Positions 9,526-17,353 of a stretch of 38,379 bases of DNA are shown piece after piece. The stretch spans positions 1 through 38,379 of the forward strand of contig DAPV01000098.1 of assembly GCA_002502625.1 (NCBI GenBank), in the 5' to 3' direction. Within the stretch, counting starts at the first letter, position 1. Every line of letters begins with the position of its first letter. Origin of the DNA: Euryarchaeota archaeon UBA125 (GTDB lineage: Archaea; Thermoplasmatota; Poseidoniia; Poseidoniales; Thalassarchaeaceae). The notes under the pieces are model-generated. The model did no database searches. It was not told where the DNA came from and was given only the letters and a program-made list of their open reading frames with translations. A program made the position numbers and the translations under genes.

Positions 9526-10046
9526 ATCAACAACTCCGGAATTTCAACCTTTTTTTGGACAAAATGAACAAGATATGGCTCATTCTTCTCTTCTGAATAA
9601 TCGACCATGTCCATAGAAGAATAATGATTGATTGAAGCTACAGAGATAGAATGCATAGTATGACTTAACCACTCAACCGAATCTAATTCTTCAAGAGAAA
9701 ACCATCCAAAGTCACTAATTTCCTCAGGATTTAATGTAATTTCTAAATTATTTGGAGTTACTAGATAAGCAACAAAAACACCAGTCTGGTCGCTTTTCAC
9801 CCTCTCACGGATAGCAGTAATACCAATTATTTCTCCAGATATTCCACACTCTTCAGATAATTCACGTAATGCAGCCTGAGCAGGTAATTCTCCTGACTCG
9901 ACAAATCCTTTGGGAACACCCCACTTAGAAGAATGGGGGCCTTTCGACTCCTTAATCAGTAGTATGCGGCCGTTATTTACGACACAGGCAGCAACACCTA
10001 GATCACAAAGATTGGACCGCATCGGGACAATTTGTGGCTCCGGCAT
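9522..10046 (-). CDS. Nudix (MutT-like) hydrolase
   Basis: 174 residues from the ATG at 10046; a TTG six codons upstream is the longer alternative. The Nudix box is complete: GFVESGELPAQAALREL followed by SEECGI, matching Gx5Ex7REUxEExGU, the Mg-binding catalytic helix for hydrolysis of nucleoside diphosphates linked to another moiety. The surrounding fold (GVAACVVNNGRILLIKES, KWGVPKG; then FVAYLVTP, FGWFSLEEL) is typical. The substrate cannot be told from sequence. First gene of the minus-strand run through photolyase and epimerase, with a 4-base overlap to photolyase. Divergent from ribA, so the roughly 85 bases between them hold both promoters. Confidence 0.9.
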   Translation of the reverse strand: MPEPQIVPMRSNLCDLGVAACVVNNGRILLIKESKGPHSSKWGVPKGFVESGELPAQAALRELSEECGISGEIIGITAIRERVKSDQTGVFVAYLVTPNNLEITLNPEEISDFGWFSLEELDSVEWLSHTMHSISVASINHYSSMDMVDYSEEKNEPYLVHFVQKKVEIPELLI

Positions 10047-10130
10047 ATATGAATGGCTGTTCAACTGTACGAAAAAAAATTACAATGGAACGGAACAGTT
10101 CTTCATAAGTACAATCTATTACAGGTACAC

Positions 10131-10760
10131 ATGGTTCTAACTGAGTCGAACGAATATGTGACAATACCATTAGAGAATGTGAGGATACCACGTCCTGATG
10201 CATTCCTTCCTACAGAGCATGGAAACTTTCGTGTTCGTTCATTCCCTGAATTAAGCTCAATAGATCATTGTGCAATTTACTCTGGTCAACCATGGGACGA
10301 AGAAGCGCCCCTGGTAAGAATCCACTCTGAGTGCTTAACAGGAGACGCTCTTGGATCACTGAAATGTGATTGTGGGCCACAACTAAAACGAGCCATGAAT
10401 GAAATTCAAGACGAAGGTGTAGGAATTATTCTCTATCTTCGTCAAGAAGGAAGGGGCATTGGGTTATCTGCAAAAATACAAGCTTATGCCCTACAAGACA
10501 GAGGTTACGACACTTTAGATGCCAATGTTCTACTAGGACATCCGGCAGATGCTAGAGATTATACTGTGGCTGCTCAAATGCTACAAAAGATGGGTATAGG
10601 AAAAATTCGTCTTTTGACTAACAACCCTCTGAAAGAATCTGCAATGACTTCTAACGGAATTAAGGTTGAACGTGTGGAACATGTTAATGGAGTAGGTCCA
10701 CATAATATCGAATACCTATCCACCAAAGCACGGAGAATGGGCCATTTACTAGATCTTTAA
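10131..10760 (+). CDS. ribA: GTP cyclohydrolase II (bacterial-type RibA)
   Basis: 209 residues from the ATG at 10131. The frame stays open upstream to 10053, but that would overlap the divergent Nudix gene and add a non-conserved leader. It opens GTP to the pyrimidine precursor of riboflavin. The zinc site is SECLTGDALGSLKCDCG (C68, C79, C81), and LRQEGRGIGL (about 103-112) and LLTNNP are the other signatures. There is no DHBP-synthase domain, so it is monofunctional. Many archaea instead use the GTP cyclohydrolase III (ArfA) route, so this is the bacterial solution, probably acquired by transfer in the lineage (inference). Riboflavin products would serve photolyase and the two FAD-type oxidoreductases in the window. 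AGGT lies 6 nt before the start. Confidence 0.93.
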   Translation: MVLTESNEYVTIPLENVRIPRPDAFLPTEHGNFRVRSFPELSSIDHCAIYSGQPWDEEAPLVRIHSECLTGDALGSLKCDCGPQLKRAMNEIQDEGVGIILYLRQEGRGIGLSAKIQAYALQDRGYDTLDANVLLGHPADARDYTVAAQMLQKMGIGKIRLLTNNPLKESAMTSNGIKVERVEHVNGVGPHNIEYLSTKARRMGHLLDL

Positions 10761-10772
10761 TGAGGAAAAAAT

Positions 10773-11255
10773 ATGACTCAAATAACTACAAAATCCTTAG
10801 TTGGTAAGGATGCTCCAGATTTTTCTCTAGAGTCATCGAATGGGGAAATGGTTAACCTAAGTGATTTTGATAATAGTTGGAAAGTAATCTTCTTCTATTC
10901 TGTTAACGGTGCACCAACGTGTAAGAGAGGATGTTTGAATTTCAAAGAACAATATGAATTGTTTAAGTCAGTAGGATGCGAGATTATTGGTATCAGTCAA
11001 GATCCGAAAAACGACCATAAAGAATTCAAAGAATCTTTAGATCTCCCTTACCCAATTTTAGGAGATCCCGAAAGACAAGTGGCTAAGAGATATGGTGTTC
11101 CTGTTCATCTAGGGAAATTTCCTGCTAAGTCTTCATTTGTCGTTGGACCTGACAGGAAAATCCATTATGTCTATGACTGGTTATTTAGACCTAGAAATCA
11201 CGTAGCAAAGATTCTCTCTGTTCTAAGTGAAGTTACTGATGGAGAAGGATTCTGA
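10773..11255 (+). CDS. Divergent BCP/PrxQ-type peroxiredoxin
   Basis: 160 residues with the AhpC/TSA fold: GKDAPDFSLESSNGE, VIFFYSVNGAPTCKRGCLNF, GISQDPKNDHKEF, YPILGDPERQVAKRYGV, SSFVVGPDRKI. It reduces hydrogen or organic peroxides. C50 aligns with the peroxidatic Cys of PrxQ. The usual P-x3-T before it is replaced: the Pro position is Ser and the Thr position is Ala, with a Thr placed directly before the Cys. The second Cys is C54, giving CxxxC rather than the usual Cx4C of this class. Activity is therefore likely but not certain. Twelve bases after ribA; its TGA overlaps the ATG of the TrmB-like regulator (TGATG), which suggests coupled expression. Confidence 0.85.
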   Translation: MTQITTKSLVGKDAPDFSLESSNGEMVNLSDFDNSWKVIFFYSVNGAPTCKRGCLNFKEQYELFKSVGCEIIGISQDPKNDHKEFKESLDLPYPILGDPERQVAKRYGVPVHLGKFPAKSSFVVGPDRKIHYVYDWLFRPRNHVAKILSVLSEVTDGEGF

Positions 11256-12637
11256 TGGGATGGGATCAAGTTCTGTCCTTTGCAGGACTCAATGAAAGAG
11301 AGGTACAATCTGTTCTAATTTTATCATCCAAGCCTAAGTTGAAGGCTTCTGAATTAGCTACAGAATTGGGAACTACAAGGCTTGATGCATATAATTCTCT
11401 TTCTAGACTTCAAGAAATTGGATTAGTAACAACAACTGCTGATAGACCAATGAAATTTTCTTCGCCGCCTATCAATGAAGCAGTAGAACGACTGATAGGA
11501 ATGAGAAAGGAACAACTCAGACAAGTTGAAGAAGGATATGAAACATTACTTAGCGGAACATCATGGAACCAAGAAGTTGCAGATAAAACAAAATCAGCAG
11601 GGTTTGATGAACCAAAATTTGCTGTTCTCAAAGAACGTATACATATCCACAAACGAATTGAACAATTTGCTAACGATGCAAATGAAAGAGTTGTACTAAT
11701 GCTAGGCGAATATGGCATTCTACACCTGCATAGAGGTCCAGCATTAGCAGCAATAAATACAGCAGCTGAAAGGGGAGTTAAGATTCAGATTTTAGCTAAA
11801 TTACATCGAAGAACTATCCGATTTTTCCGAGACCTCCACGAGAATGTATTGGTACGGCATTCTGATGATGTTGAATCTCAAGGTGCGTTGATGGATAACG
11901 AAGAAGTTCTACAAATGCTAAACATAGAGTCCAATCCCGTTGGGAGAGGTAAAGAAGATGCTGCTCTATCAGTGGTATCGAAACAATTCGCAATCTCACA
12001 AGCCAATCTAATTGATGCAGTCTGGCCAGAAGCTATACCATTTGATCAAGCAGAAAAACGTTTCACAGAACAACAGATTGTAGATCCATTACGAATTGAA
12101 ATAGGACAGGGATCTTTTCTCGAGAAATTGAGAACCGCTTTAGGTGTTGATTTACAACTACCTGAAGAAGATACACCATTCGATCCTGATGCAATGCTTA
12201 AGGCAGGAAGAGAGGTAAATTCTGCTAGAAGACAACTGGGTGAAAATAGTCTATCAAGTCTCTCAATTCTTGGTTTTGATTTGGAAATAATGATGAGACA
12301 GGTTGGTAAAAGAGTGGGTGAAGAACTAGCATTTTCTCTTCGAGGGATTGAAGATAATATTGAATTTTTGAACGAATTAATGGACTTGTGGGAAGCTGCA
12401 GGATTAGGGACTCTCACCTATGCATTAGAGCCTACATTCCATGTATGTGTAGGACTAACTGAAAAACCAGACCAAGGAAATAGAGATGTTCTTCCTCTCT
12501 GGGAGCTCGATGATGGAATTATTGAAGGTGCATTGATGGCAAGATATCCAGAAGAAGGAGATGTAAAGATAAAGAAAATTCCAGGAAGTGGAGATCTAGA
12601 TGATATCTGGCAATATCACCTTCTAATGAAAGAATAG
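11255..12637 (+). CDS. TrmB-like regulator: HTH + PLD-like sensor + V4R-like C-terminal domain
   Basis: 460 residues. Residues about 8-75 form a TrmB-type winged helix (LNEREVQSVLILSSKPKLKASEL, then TTRLDAYNSLSRLQEIGLV), followed by a short coiled segment (RKEQLRQVEEGYETLL). About 120-265 resembles the phospholipase-D-like effector domain of TrmB proteins (INTAAERGVKIQILAK; IDAVWPEAI). About 330-460 (MMRQVGKRVGEELAFSL, LMDLWEAAGLGTL, ELDDGIIEGALMARYP) has the layout of a V4R (4-vinyl-reductase-like) small-molecule domain; this part is less certain and lacks the usual Cys ligands. It overlaps the peroxiredoxin gene by one base, so regulating a peroxide or redox response is a reasonable guess. 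No operator could be identified. Confidence 0.7.
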   Translation: MGWDQVLSFAGLNEREVQSVLILSSKPKLKASELATELGTTRLDAYNSLSRLQEIGLVTTTADRPMKFSSPPINEAVERLIGMRKEQLRQVEEGYETLLSGTSWNQEVADKTKSAGFDEPKFAVLKERIHIHKRIEQFANDANERVVLMLGEYGILHLHRGPALAAINTAAERGVKIQILAKLHRRTIRFFRDLHENVLVRHSDDVESQGALMDNEEVLQMLNIESNPVGRGKEDAALSVVSKQFAISQANLIDAVWPEAIPFDQAEKRFTEQQIVDPLRIEIGQGSFLEKLRTALGVDLQLPEEDTPFDPDAMLKAGREVNSARRQLGENSLSSLSILGFDLEIMMRQVGKRVGEELAFSLRGIEDNIEFLNELMDLWEAAGLGTLTYALEPTFHVCVGLTEKPDQGNRDVLPLWELDDGIIEGALMARYPEEGDVKIKKIPGSGDLDDIWQYHLLMKE

Positions 12638-12644
12638 TTGTGAT

Positions 12645-13199
12645 ATGATGGAGATTAGTCGAGATCAATTAAGAATTTTTACTGTCGTTGTTGGCGGATT
12701 AGTTCTAGCATCATACGTATGGGGAGTTTCTAGACTATCTCAACCATCTGACCTCTGGGGAGGAGTTACAGGCAACCTGCAACGATTTAGTGTCATTTTC
12801 ATGTTTGTTGCCGCAATTGGATATCTAATTTATTGGTGGATTACTCTATTCCAAATGGAGTCAGGAGATGTTGCAAATTTACGATGGCCTTGGGGAGAAT
12901 CAGATAATAAGGGAACTAATCGTCTCCTACTTTCTTTTGCGATATTTCTAATTCCATCTGCTCTATGGATTGAGAGTACTGGCTTACATCTCAGAAATCC
13001 TAGCGATTTTACTCCTTTTCTAGTTGTAGGTACACTTCTTCTAGCAGGAATTGGGAATGTAATGCTAGGATTACTTGCATTCTCAGCATATCAAGACGAT
13101 ATTCCTAGAGCAAGTTGGCTATTATTTGGGGCATTTGCTGTATCTATTCAATGTATCATTAATGACCTCATAATATGGTCATGGAAATTTCCATGGTAG
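12645..13199 (+). CDS. Membrane protein with about five transmembrane segments
   Basis: 184 residues, no family recognised. Hydrophobic segments lie at about 9-26, 46-66, 91-108, 122-146 and 156-178, with a charged loop (MESGDVANLRWPWGESDNKGTNR) between the second and third. Two successive ATG codons at 12645 and 12648 can start it. It follows the TrmB-like regulator by 7 bases on the same strand and precedes the UbiB-like kinase by 47 bases. The position suggests a role tied to either the redox regulator or the kinase/oxidoreductase pair, but nothing in the sequence decides. Confidence 0.7.
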   Translation: MMEISRDQLRIFTVVVGGLVLASYVWGVSRLSQPSDLWGGVTGNLQRFSVIFMFVAAIGYLIYWWITLFQMESGDVANLRWPWGESDNKGTNRLLLSFAIFLIPSALWIESTGLHLRNPSDFTPFLVVGTLLLAGIGNVMLGLLAFSAYQDDIPRASWLLFGAFAVSIQCIINDLIIWSWKFPW

Positions 13200-13246
13200 T
13201 CAAGACTTGAACATTCATTCATATCCTCTATTGATGTAGGTGCAGT

Positions 13247-14476
13247 ATGAGACTGCTAACTTTCCTTCGTTTTATGAGGCAGATTCTCAAAAAAGGTCCT
13301 GCAGATTTGGATTGGATACAACGTCAAGGGTTGCTGTCAGTAAAACTGGCTCAAATTTTTGCATTGAGATCTGATATTCTTTCCGTGGAAAAATGTCAAC
13401 AATTACAATCTCTGTATCAGCATGCTGCTACAATTCCCACAGAAGATGTTTTTGCAAATATTGATTCTAGAGGTCCAAAAGGATTTAGAGAAAAATTTGC
13501 ATGGATTGATGAAGAACCTTTGGCAGCTGCTTCTGTTGGTCAAGTCCACAGGGGACAATTGAAAAATGGAGATGAAGTTGTAGTAAAAATCATCAAATCA
13601 CAAAATGAAAAAGAATTCAGACGTGATGTAAATCGTATGCGTAGATGGTTGGGGATGTTCCTCTTTTTCTCCCCGAAACTTCGTAAGGTAGGAAATCCAA
13701 TCGCTTTGTTAAATCACGTTGCAGATTATACTACTAGGGAACTAGATCTAAGAAACGAAATTGCTGGAGCAGATGAATTAAAAGATATTAAAAATCAAAT
13801 AAAGGATACCTTTCCAATGCCTCTTCTTCGATTTCCAAAATACTATCCAGATATCTCAAATGAACATGTTCTAGTTTCAGAATATATCAAGGGTGAATCA
13901 CTAGAGGAAGGCATTGAAGCAGGAAAATTAGACTGGGAAACGCTCTTACAATTATTCAGAATTCATGGTGCTTTTCTTTTTGGAATAGGGACTTTTCATG
14001 GAGACCTTCATCCAGGAAATTGTATAATTGATGAAGAAGGCAAATTTGTATTCATTGATAATGGAGCGATTTGTCATGCTCCTCAACATGTAAACAGAAC
14101 TCTGTTTACATTCTTTGAACATCTATCAAAAAAACAACTTACTGAAGCATTCGATGCACTTCTAAAAATGTCAAATGCAAATCTAGAGTCAGTAAAACTG
14201 GAGAAGTACTATTCTAAAATGGGAGAAATCTATCAGGATTTTGAAAAGAAACCAGTTGGTGAACAGAGTTTAACTCAAATCATGATGAAAACTGTTCGTA
14301 CTGCGGTAGAGAAAGCAAAGGCAGATTTTGGAGAAGAGGCTTTTCCAATTATTAGAGCTTTGATGTACCTAGATGGATTAGTTATCAGAACTCATCCAGA
14401 TGTTATGTTAATACAGTCTATGGGCCCATACTTAGAAGAATTTAGAATAGGATTAGGTATTGGAGTCAATCAGTGA
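13247..14476 (+). CDS. ABC1/UbiB (ADCK)-family atypical kinase
   Basis: 409 residues. UbiB/ADCK proteins are atypical kinase-fold ATPases tied to isoprenoid-lipid or quinone synthesis. Seen here: the N-terminal LLSVKLAQIFALRSD, corresponding to the KxGQ motif but with Ala in place of Gly (K33-L-A-Q36); the Ala-rich nucleotide loop PLAAASVGQVHRG (91-103); the VVVKI lysine K114; ExD at 165-167; HGDLHPGN (251-258); and FIDNG, where DFG reads DNG (271-273). The core looks active but two signature positions differ from the textbook family. AGGTG lies 5 bases before the ATG. Its stop overlaps the start of the FAD oxidoreductase (TGATG), implying joint action on a hydrophobic isoprenoid substrate. 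Confidence 0.88.
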   Translation: MRLLTFLRFMRQILKKGPADLDWIQRQGLLSVKLAQIFALRSDILSVEKCQQLQSLYQHAATIPTEDVFANIDSRGPKGFREKFAWIDEEPLAAASVGQVHRGQLKNGDEVVVKIIKSQNEKEFRRDVNRMRRWLGMFLFFSPKLRKVGNPIALLNHVADYTTRELDLRNEIAGADELKDIKNQIKDTFPMPLLRFPKYYPDISNEHVLVSEYIKGESLEEGIEAGKLDWETLLQLFRIHGAFLFGIGTFHGDLHPGNCIIDEEGKFVFIDNGAICHAPQHVNRTLFTFFEHLSKKQLTEAFDALLKMSNANLESVKLEKYYSKMGEIYQDFEKKPVGEQSLTQIMMKTVRTAVEKAKADFGEEAFPIIRALMYLDGLVIRTHPDVMLIQSMGPYLEEFRIGLGIGVNQ

Positions 14477-15783
14477 TGGTGATGGATTCTCGTAATAATG
14501 AGAAAAAAATAGCTATCGTTGGTGCAGGAATTGCTGGTCTTGAATGTGCAAAAATTCTGATAAAAAATGGATTTAATGTTACTGTCTTTGATAAAGAATC
14601 AGAGATTGGAGGTAGAATGCGAACATCAGAAATTGATGGATTTCTCTTAGATCATGGATTTCATGTATTACAAACTGCATATCCAGAAACTTCCAAACAA
14701 ATCGATTACAAATCATTAGATTGCAAACCATTCAAAGCAGGAGCAAGGGTTGTTCAAGTAAAAAATGGAAAGGCTCGTATGAAATTGATGTCAGACCCTT
14801 GGAGAGATCCTATAAGAGGTGTTATGAGTTCATTGAATGGATTTTTATCTATCAAAGATTTGTTGAGAATTGCTTCTCTGAGATTATCAATTACAAGTGG
14901 TAAAATTGATCAATTATTTGATGGAAGTGACGAAACTACACTTGATTTTCTTCAAAAAAGAAAATTAAGTGATAATGCAATAAATCGATTTTTTTTACCT
15001 CTATTTGGAGGTATTTTTCTTGAATCGAAATTAGAAACATCTGAACGATTATTTCGTTTTATCTTTAGAATGATGGCTAAAGGAAAAATGGTTTTACCAA
15101 AAAATGGTATCCGTTCTGTTCCTTTGTCAATTGCGAAACAGGTTGGACTAGATAACATTAGATTAGGTGTTGAAATTGACCGAATTGAAGAGAAAGCTCT
15201 GCGATTTAGAGGGGAAGCACATCGTTTTGACCTCGTTATCAAAGCATTTGCTGAACCTACTGATGAAGATGGGAAACACGTTTGGACAATTCACTTTGAT
15301 GCTCCATCATCACCTATGCGTTCGAAACATATCTTACTCAATTCTAATCTGATTGATTCATCTTCTATTGTATCACATGTGGCAGTACCTTCTGATGTTC
15401 AACCATCTTATGCACCCACGGGACGGAGCTTAGTAACTGCAACAATAGTTGGAGACAGAGCAAAGGAAATGGGATTTGAGACGAAGGAATCAGTAGAACA
15501 AGCGGTGAGAAATGATCTAGGTCAATGGTTTGGAGACGGTACAGTTTCAACTTGGAAGACACTGGCTGTTCAACATATTACTCACGCCCTCCCGATTTCT
15601 AGCTCTGGAAAAAGACTGACTAATCTTCCAAGAAATGGAGAAGTTACAATCGAATGTGGAGATCATATGTTGCATGGTAGCGTAGAAGGAGCCATTTTGT
15701 CTGGGAGAAATTCAGCACTAATTGCAATTAACCGTTTAACAAATAATACAGAAACTATTCAGGGCCCGAAAAGGAAAGTATAA
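14476..15783 (+). CDS. FAD-dependent oxidoreductase of the phytoene desaturase / amine oxidase superfamily
   Basis: 435 residues from the ATG at 14476, which overlaps the UbiB-like stop; GTG at 14473 and ATG at 14482 are alternatives. The N-terminus is a clear FAD-binding Rossmann site: IAIVGAGIAGLECAKIL, then an acidic strand end VFDKESEIGGRMRT (GG-x-R-x-x-T) and FLLDHGFHVLQTAYPE. The C-terminal end (HALPISSSGKR, LHGSVEGAILSGRNSAL) is the second FAD contact of the superfamily. It resembles the plant/cyanobacterial PDS and protoporphyrinogen-oxidase group more than CrtI, but the substrate is not known. Overlap with the UbiB-like gene suggests a quinone, isoprenoid or carotenoid substrate. A Phe codon run of T bases at about 14990-14997 does not break the frame. 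Confidence 0.85.
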   Translation: MVMDSRNNEKKIAIVGAGIAGLECAKILIKNGFNVTVFDKESEIGGRMRTSEIDGFLLDHGFHVLQTAYPETSKQIDYKSLDCKPFKAGARVVQVKNGKARMKLMSDPWRDPIRGVMSSLNGFLSIKDLLRIASLRLSITSGKIDQLFDGSDETTLDFLQKRKLSDNAINRFFLPLFGGIFLESKLETSERLFRFIFRMMAKGKMVLPKNGIRSVPLSIAKQVGLDNIRLGVEIDRIEEKALRFRGEAHRFDLVIKAFAEPTDEDGKHVWTIHFDAPSSPMRSKHILLNSNLIDSSSIVSHVAVPSDVQPSYAPTGRSLVTATIVGDRAKEMGFETKESVEQAVRNDLGQWFGDGTVSTWKTLAVQHITHALPISSSGKRLTNLPRNGEVTIECGDHMLHGSVEGAILSGRNSALIAINRLTNNTETIQGPKRKV

Positions 15784-15785
15784 AA

Positions 15786-16349
15786 TTAGTAAAATGGATT
15801 TGTTCCTGCTTCATGATCTGTTGCATCTACAATTGAAGAAATTGAAGGAACTTTGTTTCTAATTGCAACTTCAATACCTTGCTTAAGAGTAACATCTACC
15901 ATTCCGCAACCTTGGCAACCTCCGCCAAAAGCAATCACTGCTTTATCTCCATCAACTCCAAGCAATTCAACAGTGCCTCCATGAGAAGCAACCATTGGAG
16001 TAACATCAGTTTGAATTACTTCAGCAACTGCAACTGATATATCATCAACCCACATAGGATTGGGGTTCTCAAACTGAAACCCTCCCCCCATCAAGGTCTC
16101 TACGAAATCTAAAGTTGCGCCTTCCATATATTGGGAGCTCCTTTCTGCAATCAAAACTGTCATTTCGTCTACTTCGCAAACGAAATCTGATGTATCTTTT
16201 TCTTCAATATCAACTAAATTTAGATCATATCGAAATCCTTTCTCGCCCCTTCCAATAATCTCAACCCTAAGAACTCGGATAATATCGTCGTCAGCCTTCT
16301 GTTGAAATTGAAGTAGCATTTCTTTTGCTTTTTTAGTAATTGAAATCAT
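15786..16349 (-). CDS. nfuA: NfuA-like Fe-S cluster carrier
   Basis: 187 residues in two parts. The first about 90 residues look like the degenerate A-type scaffold domain of NfuA (ITKKAKEMLLQF ... FVETLMGGGFQFENPN) without its usual Cys ligands. The rest is an Nfu domain (VTPMVASHGGTVELLGVDGDKAVIAF) with the cluster-binding pair GGGCQGCGMVD (C145 and C148), ending NPFY as NfuA proteins commonly end in an aromatic pair. It receives and delivers 4Fe-4S clusters. Likely local clients are MoaA and other Fe-S enzymes. A strong Shine-Dalgarno GAGGTGA lies 4 bases before the ATG. Convergent with the FAD oxidoreductase, two bases apart. Confidence 0.9.
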   Translation of the reverse strand: MISITKKAKEMLLQFQQKADDDIIRVLRVEIIGRGEKGFRYDLNLVDIEEKDTSDFVCEVDEMTVLIAERSSQYMEGATLDFVETLMGGGFQFENPNPMWVDDISVAVAEVIQTDVTPMVASHGGTVELLGVDGDKAVIAFGGGCQGCGMVDVTLKQGIEVAIRNKVPSISSIVDATDHEAGTNPFY

Positions 16350-16353
16350 GACT

Positions 16354-16360
16354 TCACCTC
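16354..16360 (-). promoter_or_regulatory. Shine-Dalgarno site of the nfuA-like gene
   Basis: On the minus strand the bases read GAGGTGA, 4 bases upstream of the ATG at 16349. This matches the anti-SD end of archaeal 16S rRNA and confirms the start. Similar sites are AGGTGA at 28627-28632 before the ECF gene, GGTGA at 23763-23767 before mcm and AGAGGTAA at 23133-23140 before the NIF3 gene, so this genome mixes SD-led and apparently leaderless genes. Confidence 0.7.
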
Positions 16361-16378
16361 GATAATTGATAATTTATT

Positions 16379-17272
16379 TTACTCTGTAGGGGGTTGAGTA
16401 AATTGATTGGCATAAGCACCTGCCATATCTGGAACATTAGTGCCTGTAGCATCACTGCTCAAGGGTGGCTGCATACTCTGCATTGGGGCTTGCATAGGAA
16501 CTGTTCCCCCCATTTGGTTTGAAGGCATAGATCCTGCCATGGGCATTTGGTTTGCAGGCATATTTCCAGCCATAGGCATTTGCGACCCTACATTATACCC
16601 TTGGAAAGTTGGTTGAGGTCCTCCAAGTGCTAGTCCAATTATCAGAATAATCAAACCGACAGGAATACCGCAACAGCAAGCCGCAGAAGAGAGGCCTAAA
16701 CCTCCGAGGAGGCCGCCTAAGTCTTCACCAATCGCCGTTAGCATTATATTTGCGTAAGCATCATTATCAAACAGCGTAAAATCAACTGATTCATTGTTTG
16801 AATCGGTGACTGACACTGTGTAATCTGAATTTATTGTACAATTTGCGTCCGAATAGAAGGTCTCACAAACATATGCAGAAATAACCAACCCATCATGAAT
16901 TTGGTCTTCTTCAGTCCATTCATCAAATGAACACCCTCTACTGATTACATCTTCAGTAACATCAGTACCATCCGCATCAGTTACTGTAACGTTGAAATCA
17001 GAACATCCGTCAACATAACCATCTGCATCACTGTCAACATAATCCAAACTAACTAGAACTTGGAATGCAACACTTCCTTTTCTGTCTTCATCGACATAGG
17101 TGAATATCGCACTTCCGTCTTGTGATTTTGTGTAATATGGAGACGGGTCATCATCAATATTTTCGAGGTTTTCACCAGCGGAACCAGTTAGTACTCCACC
17201 TAATACTGTCAACAAGACGAATATTCCAGTAACAACTCCACCTGCGATGGTTACGCCTTTATTCATAGACAT
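16379..17272 (-). CDS. Surface protein with single central TM, Ca-loop-like motif and Met-rich repeat tail
   Basis: 297 residues from the ATG at 17272; a GTG nine codons upstream is the longer option. No family recognised. It has an N-terminal hydrophobic segment (about residues 8-29), then an acidic Cys-containing outer region with DSDADGYVDG, like the Ca-binding loops of dockerin or thrombospondin type 3 repeats. Several Cys residues could pair outside the cell. A second membrane segment (ACCCGIPVGLIILIIGLALGG) follows, preceded by a Gly/Leu-rich stretch. The tail is rich in Met, Pro, Gln and Asn and holds two 11-residue repeats. Upstream of the nfuA-like gene by 29 bases on the same strand; divergent from moaA. 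Confidence 0.7.
   Translation of the reverse strand: MSMNKGVTIAGGVVTGIFVLLTVLGGVLTGSAGENLENIDDDPSPYYTKSQDGSAIFTYVDEDRKGSVAFQVLVSLDYVDSDADGYVDGCSDFNVTVTDADGTDVTEDVISRGCSFDEWTEEDQIHDGLVISAYVCETFYSDANCTINSDYTVSVTDSNNESVDFTLFDNDAYANIMLTAIGEDLGGLLGGLGLSSAACCCGIPVGLIILIIGLALGGPQPTFQGYNVGSQMPMAGNMPANQMPMAGSMPSNQMGGTVPMQAPMQSMQPPLSSDATGTNVPDMAGAYANQFTQPPTE
16517..16582 (-). repeat. Two tandem 33-base coding repeats (QMPMAG[NS]MP[AS]N)
   Basis: Two consecutive 11-residue units, QMPMAGNMPAN and QMPMAGSMPSN, followed by a partial third beginning QM. The DNA units are near-identical, as expected from recent duplication. They lie in the C-terminal tail of the surface protein, after its second membrane segment. 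Confidence 0.85.
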
Positions 17273-17353
17273 GCGAAGATTCGGTACTACTTCAATCACT
17301 CCACAGGAAATAGAGTAGTATGATTGATGCAGTGTCTACTCCCTTGCCATAAT

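Noticed and set aside
14985..15000. Frameshift risk at the T run in the FAD oxidoreductase gene
   Set aside because: The reading frame continues into family-like sequence on both sides, with the C-terminal FAD contact intact.
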